A stretch of 64,000 nucleotides of DNA from Macrothele yani (taxonomy: Eukaryota; Arthropoda; Arachnida; Araneae; Macrothelidae): positions 12,909,970-12,973,969 of the forward strand of contig CM077034.1 in NCBI GenBank assembly GCA_039090855.1, given 5' to 3'. Each line of letters opens with the position of its first letter. Position 1 is the first letter of the stretch. The translations under genes and the position numbers were made by a program. The notes below the pieces were generated by a model. The model was not told where the DNA came from. It made no database searches and saw nothing but the letters and a program-made list of their open reading frames with translations. Positions 1 through 9,055 of the stretch are shown in pieces.

Positions 1-236
1 AACATCACTTTTGTCTTCTGAAACTTCATTTTTAATCCCACTTCTTTACTCTTGTCAGCAAGTTCCTGGATCATACTCTGCAGCTCTGATGGGGTAGTTG
101 CAAAAATGACTACGTCATCAGCAAAACGAAGGTGGGTTAGATAATCTCCATTAATCTTTATCCCCTTGTTTTCCCAGCTCAGCGATTGAAAAACACCCTC
201 CAATGTGGCATTAAAGAGCTTCGGAGATATGGTGTT
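1..236 (-). mobile_element. RTE-type LINE fragment (RT palm region), cut by window edge
   Basis: Read on the minus strand this matches the reverse-transcriptase segment of the longer RTE copies at 9.1-11.6 kb and 15.9-17.9 kb, including the FADD catalytic motif (antisense near 100-125). It stops abruptly inside the codons for the QGDTISP motif and runs into a TA dinucleotide tract (about 236-250). The other end is outside the window. It is a truncated, presumably dead copy. Confidence 0.85.
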
Positions 237-344
237 ATATATATATATAATAAATGAAGAAAGAGTAATAAGCTCAATATTACAAAATCCCTACAGTACC
301 GCGTAATGCTGCAGGAACTAGAAAAGGTACATATATGAAAAACC

Positions 345-1190
345 TCATGTCTACTCCAAATCACAACACCACGAACACGCAAAACAACAAGGAAAGAACT
401 CTCTAAACAACCCAAAAGCAAACCACACAACCACACAACAAGCAAAGGGAAACTTCAAACTGAACCACAGTAAAAATGAATACAGTAACAAAAAGTATTT
501 AGCAGTCGGGAACCACTCTTCAGGGAAAGACATCACCGACCAATTATCCATATGATTTCTGCGTATTTCATTTTAGAAACCTTTTAAACACTTTTAATCA
601 AAATTATTCCTATAATATTACATTATGTAATATAATCAATACTACACCTCTCTCCTCTATCTGCTAATATTATTTTCGGGATACACAGAAAAGCTAATTT
701 CTTCCGAGTCGCCCGGAAAATTAACTACATATTGTTTACATCAATTGCTGAGTATTATATTACACAAACTAGGTGTCGCCCCTGTAAATAATTAGGTTTT
801 GCTGAGTTGTTCAGTTGGTTGGGTGTTTGAGTTGTTTATCCTTTTGATTTTTATGTCTTTCGACTGTCATTGAAGCTTTGGTAAGTGATGTTTAATTTCT
901 TATTCCAAATCAGGTAGGGAAGACTGGGTGAACCGAATTTAATCTTTACTTTTGGTTAAGATTTTTGTTCGCCGACTTGAAACCTGATTGGGTGTGGTCA
1001 GTGTTGGGTGATGTCTTTCCCTGAAGAGTGGTTACCGACTTCTAACTACTTTTTGTTTTTGTATTCATTTTTACTGTGGTTCTTTGAAGTTTCCTTTTGC
1101 TTGTTGTGTGTTTCTGTGGTTTGCTTTTGGGTTGTTTAGAGGGTTCTTTCTTTGTTGTTTTGTGTGTTCATGGTGTTCTGATTGGAAGAT
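345..1190. repeat. Inverted repeat, two ~190-bp arms (345-541 and 1004-1190)
   Basis: The reverse complement of 345-541 aligns with 1004-1190 at high but imperfect identity; both arms contain the stretch reading TCTTTCCCTGAAGAGTGG. The roughly 460-bp spacer is AT-rich and holds nothing I recognise. Two opposite-facing copies of an unclassified repeat, or the ends of a non-autonomous element, would both explain it. The right arm ends just before the Tc1-like element. Confidence 0.7.
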
Positions 1191-1205
1191 ACGAGTACGT
1201 ATATA

Positions 1206-2633
1206 CACTGACGGAAAAAAAAATCCCAACACCAAGAAGGGGTTGTGTTAGATAAACGAAAGTTGGTAGGCGGTGAGAGTACATCTGAAAGATGACGTCT
1301 ATGCAAATTTCGCGCTCGGCGCATACGTGTGGCGCTAGTAGCGCCCCTCGGAACATACAAAGCAGGTTTGCTGTAAATACGCGCTGTAACGTTCGTGAGC
1401 GTTAGTGATCGTTGAGATTCGACGTAGTGTGTTGATGTTAGTCAAGAATGCCTTTAAGAAGACGAAGAAGCCATTATCAACAGCTCACGGAGTTTGAACG
1501 AGGTCGTGTAATAGGGCTACGAGAAGGTGGATTTTCTTTCCGCAATATTGCAGAACGACTTGGCAGGAATGTAGCCACTCTGCATGAGTGTTGGCAGCGG
1601 TGGTCAAGGGAAGGCACTGCCTCAAGAAGACCGGGCTCCGGCCGGCCACGTGGCACTACTGAGAGGGAAGACCGCCGTGTACGGCGTATGGCCGTGGTGC
1701 ATCGTACTGCGTCTGCGGCAGCAATTCGAACTGCAGTTGCCACCACAGTGACACAACGAACTGTTACAAATCGGTTACTTGAAGGACAGCTCCGAACCAG
1801 AAGCCCTGTAGCGTGCATTCCACTTACTCCAAACCACTGCCGTTTGCGACGTCAGTGGTGTCAAGCTAGAGCTCATTGGAGGACGGAGTGGAGATCTGTT
1901 GTGTTTTCTGATGAAAGCCGGTTCTGCCTGGGTGCCAGTGATGGCCGTGTGTTGGTTAGAAGGAGGCCAGGTGAGCGCCTGCAACCAACCTGTCTACGGC
2001 GGAGACACACTGGACCTACACCTGGAGTTATGGTCTCGGGAGCAATTTCCTATGACAGCAGGAGCACTCTCGTGGTTATCCCACGCACCCTGACGGCACA
2101 GTTGTACGTCGGTCTGGTGATTCAACCTGTTGTGCTGCCATTCATGAACAGCATTCCAGGGTGTTTTCCAACAGGATAACGCTCGCCCGCATACCGCTGT
2201 TGTAACCCAACATGCTCTACAGAGTGTCGACATGTTGCCGTTGCCTGCTAGATCACCAGATCTTTCACCAATCGAGCACGTATGGGACATCATTGGACGA
2301 CAACTCCAGCGTCACGCCCAACCAGCATTAACCGTCCCTGTATTGACCGACCAAGTGCAACAGGCATGGAACTCCATCCCACAAACTGACATCCAGCACC
2401 TGTACGACACAATGCATGAACGTTTGCGTGCACTTGCATTCAACATTCTGGCGGTTACACCGGTTATTAATGTACCAGCATTTCCCATTTAAAATGGCTC
2501 TTCTCGCGCTTACATTAAGCTGTGATCTTGAAACCTTAATCGATTAAATATGTTACCTATACAAATGTGTTGCCGCCATTTCATTCCTCTACAGCTATTT
2601 TTTCGTGGTGTTGGGATTATTTTTCCGTCAGTG
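1206..2633 (+). mobile_element. Tc1-like DNA transposon, DD32E-type, copy 1
   Basis: The ends are matching terminal inverted repeats, CACTGACGG at the left and CCGTCAGTG at the right, extending inward through a GTGTTGGGATT-like block, flanked by TA on both sides as expected of Tc1/mariner target duplication. At 1428 bp it has the normal length for the family. It is a close relative of the element at 43001-44425, which lies in the opposite orientation. It sits in TA-rich DNA (TATATATA follows the right end). Confidence 0.92.
1448..2492 (+). pseudogene. Tc1-like transposase with one frameshift
   Basis: Encodes a DDE transposase that would excise and reinsert the surrounding element. The start ATG at 1448 opens a basic N-terminus (MPLRRRRSHYQQL), then a helix-turn-helix region with SFRNIAERLGR and a GSGRPRG hinge. 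The first catalytic Asp is in FSDESRFC. A 2-base deletion near 2155, judged against the copy at 43 kb, shifts the frame, so the first reading frame stops at 2179. The second Asp (QQDNARPH) and the Glu (SPDLSPIEHVWD) continue in the other frame to a stop at 2492. There are 32 residues between second Asp and Glu, not the 34 seen in the Tc1-like copies at 4.4 kb and 13.8 kb. Apart from this frameshift the gene looks young. Confidence 0.93.
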
Positions 2634-2685
2634 TATATATGTACATTATTATTATCATTATTATATATATATTGAAATAAAATTT

Positions 2686-2892
2686 GCCTCCTCAAGGAGC
2701 AGTGGTTTAAATATTGGATTCTGACCATTCCTCGAAGATGGGTCCGGGTTTGAGTTCCGTTGAGGCATAGATGTCCTGTTTGTCTTACGGCACTGGCTCT
2801 CTCCCTTCCTGGAACCCGTTGCCCTAAATTACGGACGAGCGACTCCCACTGAGTTGATCACGGTGCTTGGTAGAACATCAATAAATACAAGA
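2686..2892 (+). mobile_element. tRNA-derived SINE, old diverged copy
   Basis: It aligns along its length with the well-preserved SINE at 48844-49072: a B-box-like GGGTTTGAGTTCC, then CTTACGGCACTGGCTCTCTCCCTTCC and a tail resembling GATCACGGTG. The A box is eroded. Near-identical 13-mers flank it (2673-2685 and 2893-2905, one mismatch), consistent with a target-site duplication from LINE-mediated insertion. Confidence 0.8.
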
Positions 2893-2953
2893 TGGAATAA
2901 AATTTCTTAATAAAAGTTAAGTTTACTTTTTAAAGAAATAAAATAATACACTC

Positions 2954-2955
<2 letters not shown>

Positions 2956-2987
<32 letters not shown>
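2956..2987 (+). repeat. (CA)n microsatellite
   Basis: Uninterrupted CA dinucleotide run of about 16 units between the old SINE and the Tc1-like remnant. Confidence 0.97.
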
Positions 2988-2991
<4 letters not shown>

Positions 2992-2995
2992 CCTG

Positions 2996-3560
2996 GCACC
3001 CAGAAGAAATCATCAGACTGAGATGAAAATTGGTATGTTCAATGTAGATGTGTAGAGAGGAAAGGAAATGATTGCAGTTTCAACGCAATTGGCCCATTTA
3101 TTCGCACGAAACAGCTACACGAGTGAAACAAGTCAGTACGTTGTACAGCCACTTCTGGCTCGTATACAAACGGTCACACGGCGTGGCTTTGAATCATAAA
3201 TTTCATGTAAACTGTGTTGAGGTATAGCATGCAAGGCGGCATCGGAATTGCGACATTCCAGGATGGGCGTAGCGTAATGTCCCAAACATGTTCGATCGGT
3301 GAGTAGGATACCTTCAGTGAACGACGGCTCCACACACCCGTAGACAGCGGAGTTCGTTGAACTGTGATGATGCGATCCTCTCCTCGACGTTCCTGCATTA
3401 AATGCTCCAGACAGTTGTTCCTCTGTGGACCGTTTGTTTGATCGTGATAATCAAAATAATCGTCACCGCCCTCGGTGGTCAAATATCTGTGGACATCCAC
3501 CATCGCTCCTACTACTGCAGGTCTTTCCGGTTTCCTACCATTTCTGGAACACTTAAATAG
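2996..3560 (-). mobile_element. Tc1-like transposon remnant
   Basis: On the minus strand the stretch around 3290-3310 translates to YSPIEHVWD, the catalytic Glu motif of Tc1-like transposases. Sequence towards 3120-3180 corresponds to the 3' end of such an element. The reading frame is broken, the DNA-binding domain is not recognisable and no clear paired terminal repeats were found. Boundaries are approximate. The stretch 3561-3847 holds nothing I can identify. Confidence 0.6.
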
Positions 3561-3922
3561 CTACACCATCTGAACAGCCTACAATATCGGCCGTTTCTGT
3601 AAAATGCTACCAGCCTTCAGTCGGTAACGGGCAATGATTCCTTTATGAAACTGTTAGATCACGACCTTTTCCCGTTTTCCGGCGAAATTGCATACCGTGC
3701 GCGAGTTCGTGTCCTTTTAAGACACTTACATGATTTACATATGTTTTTGCGCTCGCAAAATATCTCCTAATTGCGGTTTCTTCTTACGTCAGGGGTGGTC
3801 AACATTTTTTGATTGGATAATACACTATATTGAAAAACGTCACCGTGTAACGTACCAGGAGATGTGACGTACCTGCCAGAAGGACGCACACGACATAAAG
3901 GCAGATAGGAATCAGAATACAT

Positions 3923-3995
3923 GTCCGCGTAGCTTAATTGGTAGAGCAACTTATTCCGGAATGAGTGGACCCGGGTTCGAATCCTGGAGCTGACA
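3923..3995 (+). tRNA. tRNA-Arg-like (anticodon CCG) core, probable pseudogene
   Basis: Contains an A box (TAGCTTAATTGGTAGAGC) forming a D arm, a T arm with GGTTCGAATCC (B box) and an anticodon arm ACTTA/TGAGT. If the loop starts TT, the anticodon is CCG (Arg). The loop then has 8 bases rather than 7, and the acceptor stem pairs only about 5 of 7, so a functional tRNA is doubtful. The internal promoter boxes look good. Confidence 0.45.
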
Positions 3996-4108
3996 GAAAT
4001 GACGAAAAAAAAAAAAATAAGGGGGAGATGATGTAACGTACCAGGAGATGTGACGTACCTGCCAGAAGGACGCACACGACATAAAGGCAGATAGGAATCA
4101 GAATACAT

Positions 4109-4181
4109 GTCCGCGTAGCTTAATTGGTAGAGCAACTTATTACGGAATGAGTGGACCCGGGTTCGAATCCTGGAGCTGACA
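4109..4181 (+). tRNA. tRNA-Arg-like (anticodon ACG) core, probable pseudogene
   Basis: Second unit of the array. It is identical to its neighbours except for A in place of C at the first anticodon position, giving ACG, also an arginine anticodon. It has the same 8-base anticodon loop and imperfect acceptor stem. Confidence 0.45.
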
Positions 4182-4299
4182 GAAATGACGAAAAAAAAAA
4201 AAAAAAAATAAGGGGGAGATGATGTAACGTACCAGGAGATGTGACGTACCTGCCAGAAGGACGCACACGACATAAAGGCAGATAGGAATCAGAATACAT

Positions 4300-4372
4300 G
4301 TCCGCGTAGCTTAATTGGTAGAGCAACTTATTCCGGAATGAGTGGACCCGGGTTCGAATCCTGGAGCTGACA
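4300..4372 (+). tRNA. tRNA-Arg-like (anticodon CCG) core, probable pseudogene
   Basis: Third unit of the array, with the CCG anticodon reading of the first copy. The A and B boxes are intact; the loop is again 8 bases. Confidence 0.45.
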
Positions 4373-4448
4373 GAAATGACGAAGAAATTCACTTCGTTAT
4401 AACCGGACACCTAGAAGAGAAACACAACATAGCATTTATTGACATACA

Positions 4449-5466
4449 TTAGTACGGTGTCGGGCCACCTCTGGCCTTAATGCATGCACTCACCCTTCGA
4501 GACATGCTTTCGACAAGGTTCTGGAACACAGCGATAGGCATGCGCTTCCATTCAGTACACAATGTTGCCGCTAACTGTTGCTTAGTAGTAGGCCTTGGTT
4601 CCAAACTTTTTATGTGGCGCTCTAATTCATCCCATAGGTGCTCTCTGGGATTAAGATCAGGTCTCTGTGCCGGCTACTCCACACACGATACCGAATTATC
4701 GTCAAACCACAACGTAACGATCTTTACTTTATGGCTCGGTGCATTATCCTCCTGGTACCAACAAGACTCGGTTCCATAGTATTAACATAGGGATGGTAGG
4801 GCACAATTGTCCAGAATATTGTGCTGGTTAACAGGTTTGTCCACGATAACAGATGTCTTGGGACTATACCACGAAAACACCCCCACACGAGTACACTGCC
4901 AGCTCCAAACGTGACCGTAGGAACAGTACACTGTGGTAAACAGCGTTCCCCCGGCTGTCTCCATACCCACACACGGCCATCACACTGATGGATCGTGCAA
5001 CTGGATTCATCAGTCCATAGGACCCGTTTCCATTGATCTACGGTCCACGATAAATGTTCTTTACACCATGCTAAACCACGAGTAGCATTCCGAGTGGAGA
5101 TGAATGGCTTATGAGCAGCCGCACGACCACGGTAACCCATGGAATGAAGTTCTCTGCGAATGGTACTTGCACATACCTAGGCTTCAGCATTTTTACTCAC
5201 CTGTATACTAATGTCTTGTGCAGTACTCCGTCAATTAGCTGTAACGACTCTCCTGAGGCTTCGACGTCTTCTATCACTAATTTTCTTTGATCTGCCGTAC
5301 GTTTCGCAGCTTCAAACACGCCATGTATCTCACACTTATTCTGTACATCCAAAACAGTTGACTTGGAGTTGTTCAAACGCCTTTCGGTTTCTCTTATGGA
5401 CAACCCACTAATATAACACGCAACGATTTTTCCATTCTCAAAGTAAATTCTCTCCCGCCGCGACAT
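4449..5466 (-). pseudogene. Tc1-like transposase relic (DD34E)
   Basis: Starts at the ATG complementary to 5464-5466 with MSRRERIYFENGKI and a helix-turn-helix containing LSIRETERRLNNSKST. The frame is lost near 5197. The catalytic domain resumes with a region containing SWTVDQWKRVLWTDES (first Asp). The second Asp is in QEDNAPSH and the Glu in NPREHLWDELER; 34 residues separate them. A Trp codon before the Glu motif has become TAG, and the total length is not a multiple of three. The C-terminus reads KARGGPTPY. It cannot encode active protein. Confidence 0.88.
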
Positions 5467-5492
5467 TTTGTCTCAACCTCACAGTGCGATAT

Positions 5493-5710
5493 ATTTTTTT
5501 TTTGATTGGAGGTTTAACGACCACCGTGAGCAACTCAATGGGCTATAAGCAGACGCCCGTCCCTAATTTAGGGTCACTGGTTCCAGGGAAGGGAGAGAGC
5601 CAGTGCCGTAAGACAAACACAACATCCTTGCCTAACCGGGATTCGAACCCGGACCCCTTTCGGACGAATGATCAGAGGCCATCGCTTAGACCACTGCGCC
5701 ACCGAGGCGG
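5493..5710 (-). mobile_element. tRNA-derived SINE nested in Tc1-like element, with perfect TSD
   Basis: Minus-orientation copy: the T-run at 5494-5503 is its A-tail, and the tRNA-like head (B box GGATTCGAACCCG read in antisense at 5638-5652) is at the right. The 13-base duplication CACAGTGCGATAT flanks it exactly (5480-5492 and 5711-5723). It interrupts the 5' untranslated part of the Tc1-like element, so it inserted later. The head resembles a class II (Leu/Ser-like) tRNA. Confidence 0.93.
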
Positions 5711-5849
5711 CACAGTGCGATATGATCGCAGTCAGTTGCAGTCTTTTTTATACCGTTTGCATTTGTACCGCGCATCTTAACAACGCAGCGTATCCGTTTA
5801 TTTGCTTTTGAAGAGGTGTCCGGTGACTTTTGTAAATAAAGTGTATATG

Positions 5850-7066
5850 TTAAGTGTACAAATATGTTTTAAAGCGTTTTTTGTGTGACGTATACCGCTC
5901 ATTTACACATCCGACAGTCCCCCGCGTTTTTGTCATGTGACCGTAATTGTTACGGAGTGCAAAATGTGACACAGAAGTTTGTCCAACAGTGAAACACACT
6001 TGCACATCGGTAGGTGAAGAACTGCAAGCGATACTGCATTTATTCGACACTGCATTCGTTACGAAGTTCATCAAGGAAAAAGTGCTGCAAAAGCATGTGT
6101 ATCGATATGTTCTGTTTTGGAGGAGAATATCGTATCGAAAAGCACGCGGGAGTTTTGGTTTAATGGTTTAAAGCAGGTGATTTTGATGATAGCGATCGAG
6201 AACTTAGCGGCGCCCCGCAGAAGGTTGAACACGAGGAACTGCAAGCATCGCTGGATGAAGATTCGTCTCAAACGCAAAAAGAACTCGCTCAACAACTAGG
6301 GGTAACTCAACAAGCCATTTCCAATCGTTTACGCGCAATGGGAAATATTCAGAAGGAAGAGAAATGGGTGTCACATGACCCGAGCCAGAGGAACAAAGAT
6401 GAGCGTGTCATGAAGTGTTTGAATCTGTTGAATAAATAACAAAGAAAGTCTTTCCTGTGAAAAATCGTTACGGGTGATGAAAAGTGGATATGGTACGACA
6501 ATTCCAAACTCAAAAAGAAAAACAAAAAAAACTGGGTAGACCCCGATGAAGCAAAGACTTCGACACCAAAGCGCAATATTCACTCCAAGAAAGTTGTGCT
6601 GTGCATCTGGTGGGATATGAACGGAGTGCTCTATGTTGAACTATTGGAACAGGGTCAAAAAGTTACTGCTGATCGCTACAAGCAACAATTGCTGCGGTTG
6701 AACCATGAAATTTGTCGGAGACGTCCATTCACAGGCAAAGGATTGCGTCCCGTGAAATTGCTACATGACAATGCTAGGCCGCATAGCGCTAAATCGGCCA
6801 AGGAAACGTTATTGTCGCTTGGCTGAGAAGTTTTGAAGCACCCGGTTTATACTTCCGACATGTAACGACGTGCAAAAATGCGTCTGCGACTTGATCGCGT
6901 CACACGACGAAGTATTCTTCATGGCTGGAATACTTCAGTTGCCCGACCGGTAGGTGATAGATAATGAATGACCGCGCATATTTTGATTCGTAAAGGCATT
7001 GTTGTTTTCTCTCAAATTACATGTTGAGTTGTCTTAAAAAGCTTTAAAACTTATTTGTACACCTAA
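5850..7066 (+). mobile_element. mariner element (DD34D family), decayed
   Basis: Terminal inverted repeats TTAAGTGTACAAATATGTTTTAAAGC (5850 onward) and GCTTTAAAACTTATTTGTACACCTAA (ending 7066) match with few differences. Length 1217 bp is close to the usual 1.3 kb. The flanks are TA-rich. Confidence 0.9.
6010..6985 (+). pseudogene. mariner transposase relic
   Basis: Recognisable in order: the N-terminal domain with RHCIRYEVHQGKSAAKAC, then SKSTREFWF, the GDFDDSDRELSGAP linker, a second helix-turn-helix (QTQKELAQQLGVTQQAIS), the first catalytic block VTGDEKWIWYDN, then LCIWWDMNGVLYVELL and the second Asp block LLHDNARPHSAK. The segment that should hold the third Asp (a YSPDLAPSD-like block) is deleted or scrambled after HPVYTSD. 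The end still shows FFMAGILQLPDR, the usual C-terminal signature. Several frameshifts and stops, including one near 6437, make it inactive. Confidence 0.9.
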
Positions 7067-7076
7067 TATATACGAG

Positions 7077-7080
<4 letters not shown>

Positions 7081-7127
<47 letters not shown>
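7081..7127 (+). repeat. (TG)n microsatellite
   Basis: Pure TG run of about 23 units just outside the mariner right end. A short (TA)n tract follows near 7203-7220. Confidence 0.97.
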
Positions 7128-7130
<3 letters not shown>

Positions 7131-7239
7131 CGTGCGAGTTCGCCGTTTTAAAATAAAAATAAATTTATGAGTCATTAGTGTATGTGTCTGTGTGTTTATG
7201 TGTATATATATATATATATACTATCTACACTGGAATAAT

Positions 7240-9055
7240 AACATTTCAACCAAAGTAATTGAGAATGTACTAATTTCTCAGGTCCTAAAATTTCAAGAAT
7301 TTGCAGCAACAATTTGGATTTCAATTACCACATTAATATACTATTAGAAAGTTTTCTAGAGAACGAAATTCCTTCTTCTTTCATCAAAAGAACTTTAAGA
7401 AAAATTATTCTGAATAATAGAGTAAGGTTGGCAGATCTGCTTTAATTTTCTACAGTTAATAATATGATTCTGACCAATCAAAGCCGTAAGGAAGTTGGCT
7501 AGAGGATGCCTATTAACTACCTAAAGGAACCTTAGTGCTATGGATATGACGGTCCTATTAAAACAAAAAATTAAATAATATAAACAAAATCACAAAAAAA
7601 GCTTAAAAATCTGTTTATAAAAGAAAATAAAAACAAATAAAAAAGAAAACTAGTTATTCATCACTAGGATAGCTATACTAAAAATAGTAAAACCAACATT
7701 AAAATTAATAAGATTCTGATTAATCTATAGAAGCTCACTAAGGTGATTTAATACATGCAAAGATTATTAAATAAACTGCTCGTGTATTTTATAATATTTC
7801 TCATGTATTCTGGAGAGTTAATTCTGCTCATTCTGATCATACAGATCCACAGTCTTAAGTTTATATATTTTTTTCTTTGGTTAAAATCTCCGCGCGTTGG
7901 TTTCTTGCTGTATGAGGAGGCCATCAGCCCCACCCTCACTGCCCCCCAGTGTCTAGGGAGTGGCGGAAGAGGTCAGCCATGTTCTCCTCTTGTGAGGAGA
8001 AAAGTTTTTGTCACACAAGAGGTAAGCTCTCTTCCTTGTTTTTGGGTTCTAGGTTTTATAAGTTCAATGTTTGTACTTTATGTACCTTTTCTCTGTCGTT
8101 TTTTAGCTTTTCAGCTTTTAAGCATTGGTTTGTCTGTTAACATTTATGCGGGTTTTAACTCTTACTTTTCTTTGTAACTTTGAGCGTCTTTTGGGGTACC
8201 TAGGAACAGAAGATGGCTAAGCTTGTTCCTTTTCTATGCGCTGTCTATGCGCTGTTTTTTCAAAGTAGTAAAGTTCTTAATAACTAATTAATTATGCACT
8301 TAAAGCACTGCTGAAATACTTTGTACATATTGCAACTAACTGTTTAAGGTATATAACTTTCACAAAGTTTTCTTTAGTTAATTATTATCTTTAACTTATT
8401 CTCGTTTTCGTGCTGTCATAAGTTGTAGAGTAGGGGTTTTAGACTCAAGTTTTCTTTCTAAAATCTGTTCGTTATAAATTAACATTTCCTTTTTTAATTG
8501 CAATGTAAAATTTGGATTTCTTTTGCATTGTTTTTCAGGTTTAAATTCTCTCTCAAACGAACTTGGAATTTCGTTATAGCTGAAAATCATTTCTATTTAT
8601 TATGTCACTCTCACAGCTTGAGTTCTCTTTAATCTTCTTCTCTCTGTTTAATAGTAACAGATGAAGAGCATGGGTCGGGCCATGAAGGTTAATGGATGCA
8701 AGCGAAATTGTTAACTAGTGCTAGGTCATGCTACTCTACGGAGGACATGACTTATATATATATTTTTTAAACTATTTTAGGTGGGAATGTTACTTGCATC
8801 TATGGCCTTGCAGAAACCCATTTCCAACTAGGTCTTTGTAGAAGTGAGAAAATGCAGAGTTTTTGCTGGTCCTTGATAAAGCCAAGGCTCAGTATTCTCG
8901 ACACCTTCTACATTCAGTTGTTTTATTTTATTTTTTTATCTTTTCTCCTTTTACTCACACAGGTAGATACATAACCTTTTCTATGTTGTACTAGGTGTGA
9001 GTCAAAATTATATATGTATTTTTTTGCTTAGGTATCTTCTTTATAGAATATATAT
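7240..9055. other. AT-rich stretch with no recognised gene
   Basis: About 1.8 kb of low-GC DNA. The longest open frame (7755-8177) is a hydrophobic, compositionally driven string with no domain I recognise. A GC-richer patch at 7890-8020 (AGGAGGCCATCAGCCCCACC and following) stands out and may be a repeat fragment. The plus-strand translation near 7360 and the minus-strand translation near 8580 both contain NEIPSSF, a hint of an inverted repeat-derived relic, but I cannot classify it. Confidence 0.5.

Larger units (their letters stand above)
3848..4388 (+). repeat. Three-copy tandem repeat (~188 bp) carrying tRNA-like cores
   Basis: Unit starts at 3848, 4034 and 4225, each beginning TAACGTACCAGGAGATG. 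Every unit has a roughly 75-bp leader, a 73-nt tRNA-like core, GAAATGACG, an A-run of variable length (13, then about 19) and AAGGGGGAGATGATG. The last unit is cut before the A-run by the left end of the Tc1-like element at 4390. The arrangement leader, tRNA core and A-tail suggests a tandemised tRNA-related SINE or tRNA pseudogene. Apart from the A-run length and single-base changes the copies are nearly identical. Confidence 0.9.
4390..5843 (-). mobile_element. Tc1-like DNA transposon (DD34E), decayed, split by a SINE
   Basis: The left end CACTTCGTTATAACCGGACACCT and the right end AGGTGTCCGG...AAAGTG form imperfect terminal inverted repeats around a minus-strand transposase relic. Removing the 218-bp SINE at 5493-5710 and one target duplication leaves a normal length of about 1.2 kb. 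It abuts the tRNA-like array on the left and the mariner element on the right. Confidence 0.85.

Noticed and set aside
3923..4372. Functional tRNA-Arg gene cluster
   Set aside because: The 8-base anticodon loop and weak acceptor stem, plus SINE-like A-runs, make functional genes unlikely, though not excluded.
7755..8177. 140-residue hydrophobic open frame
   Set aside because: AT-rich composition alone yields such strings; no homology recognised and no supporting context.
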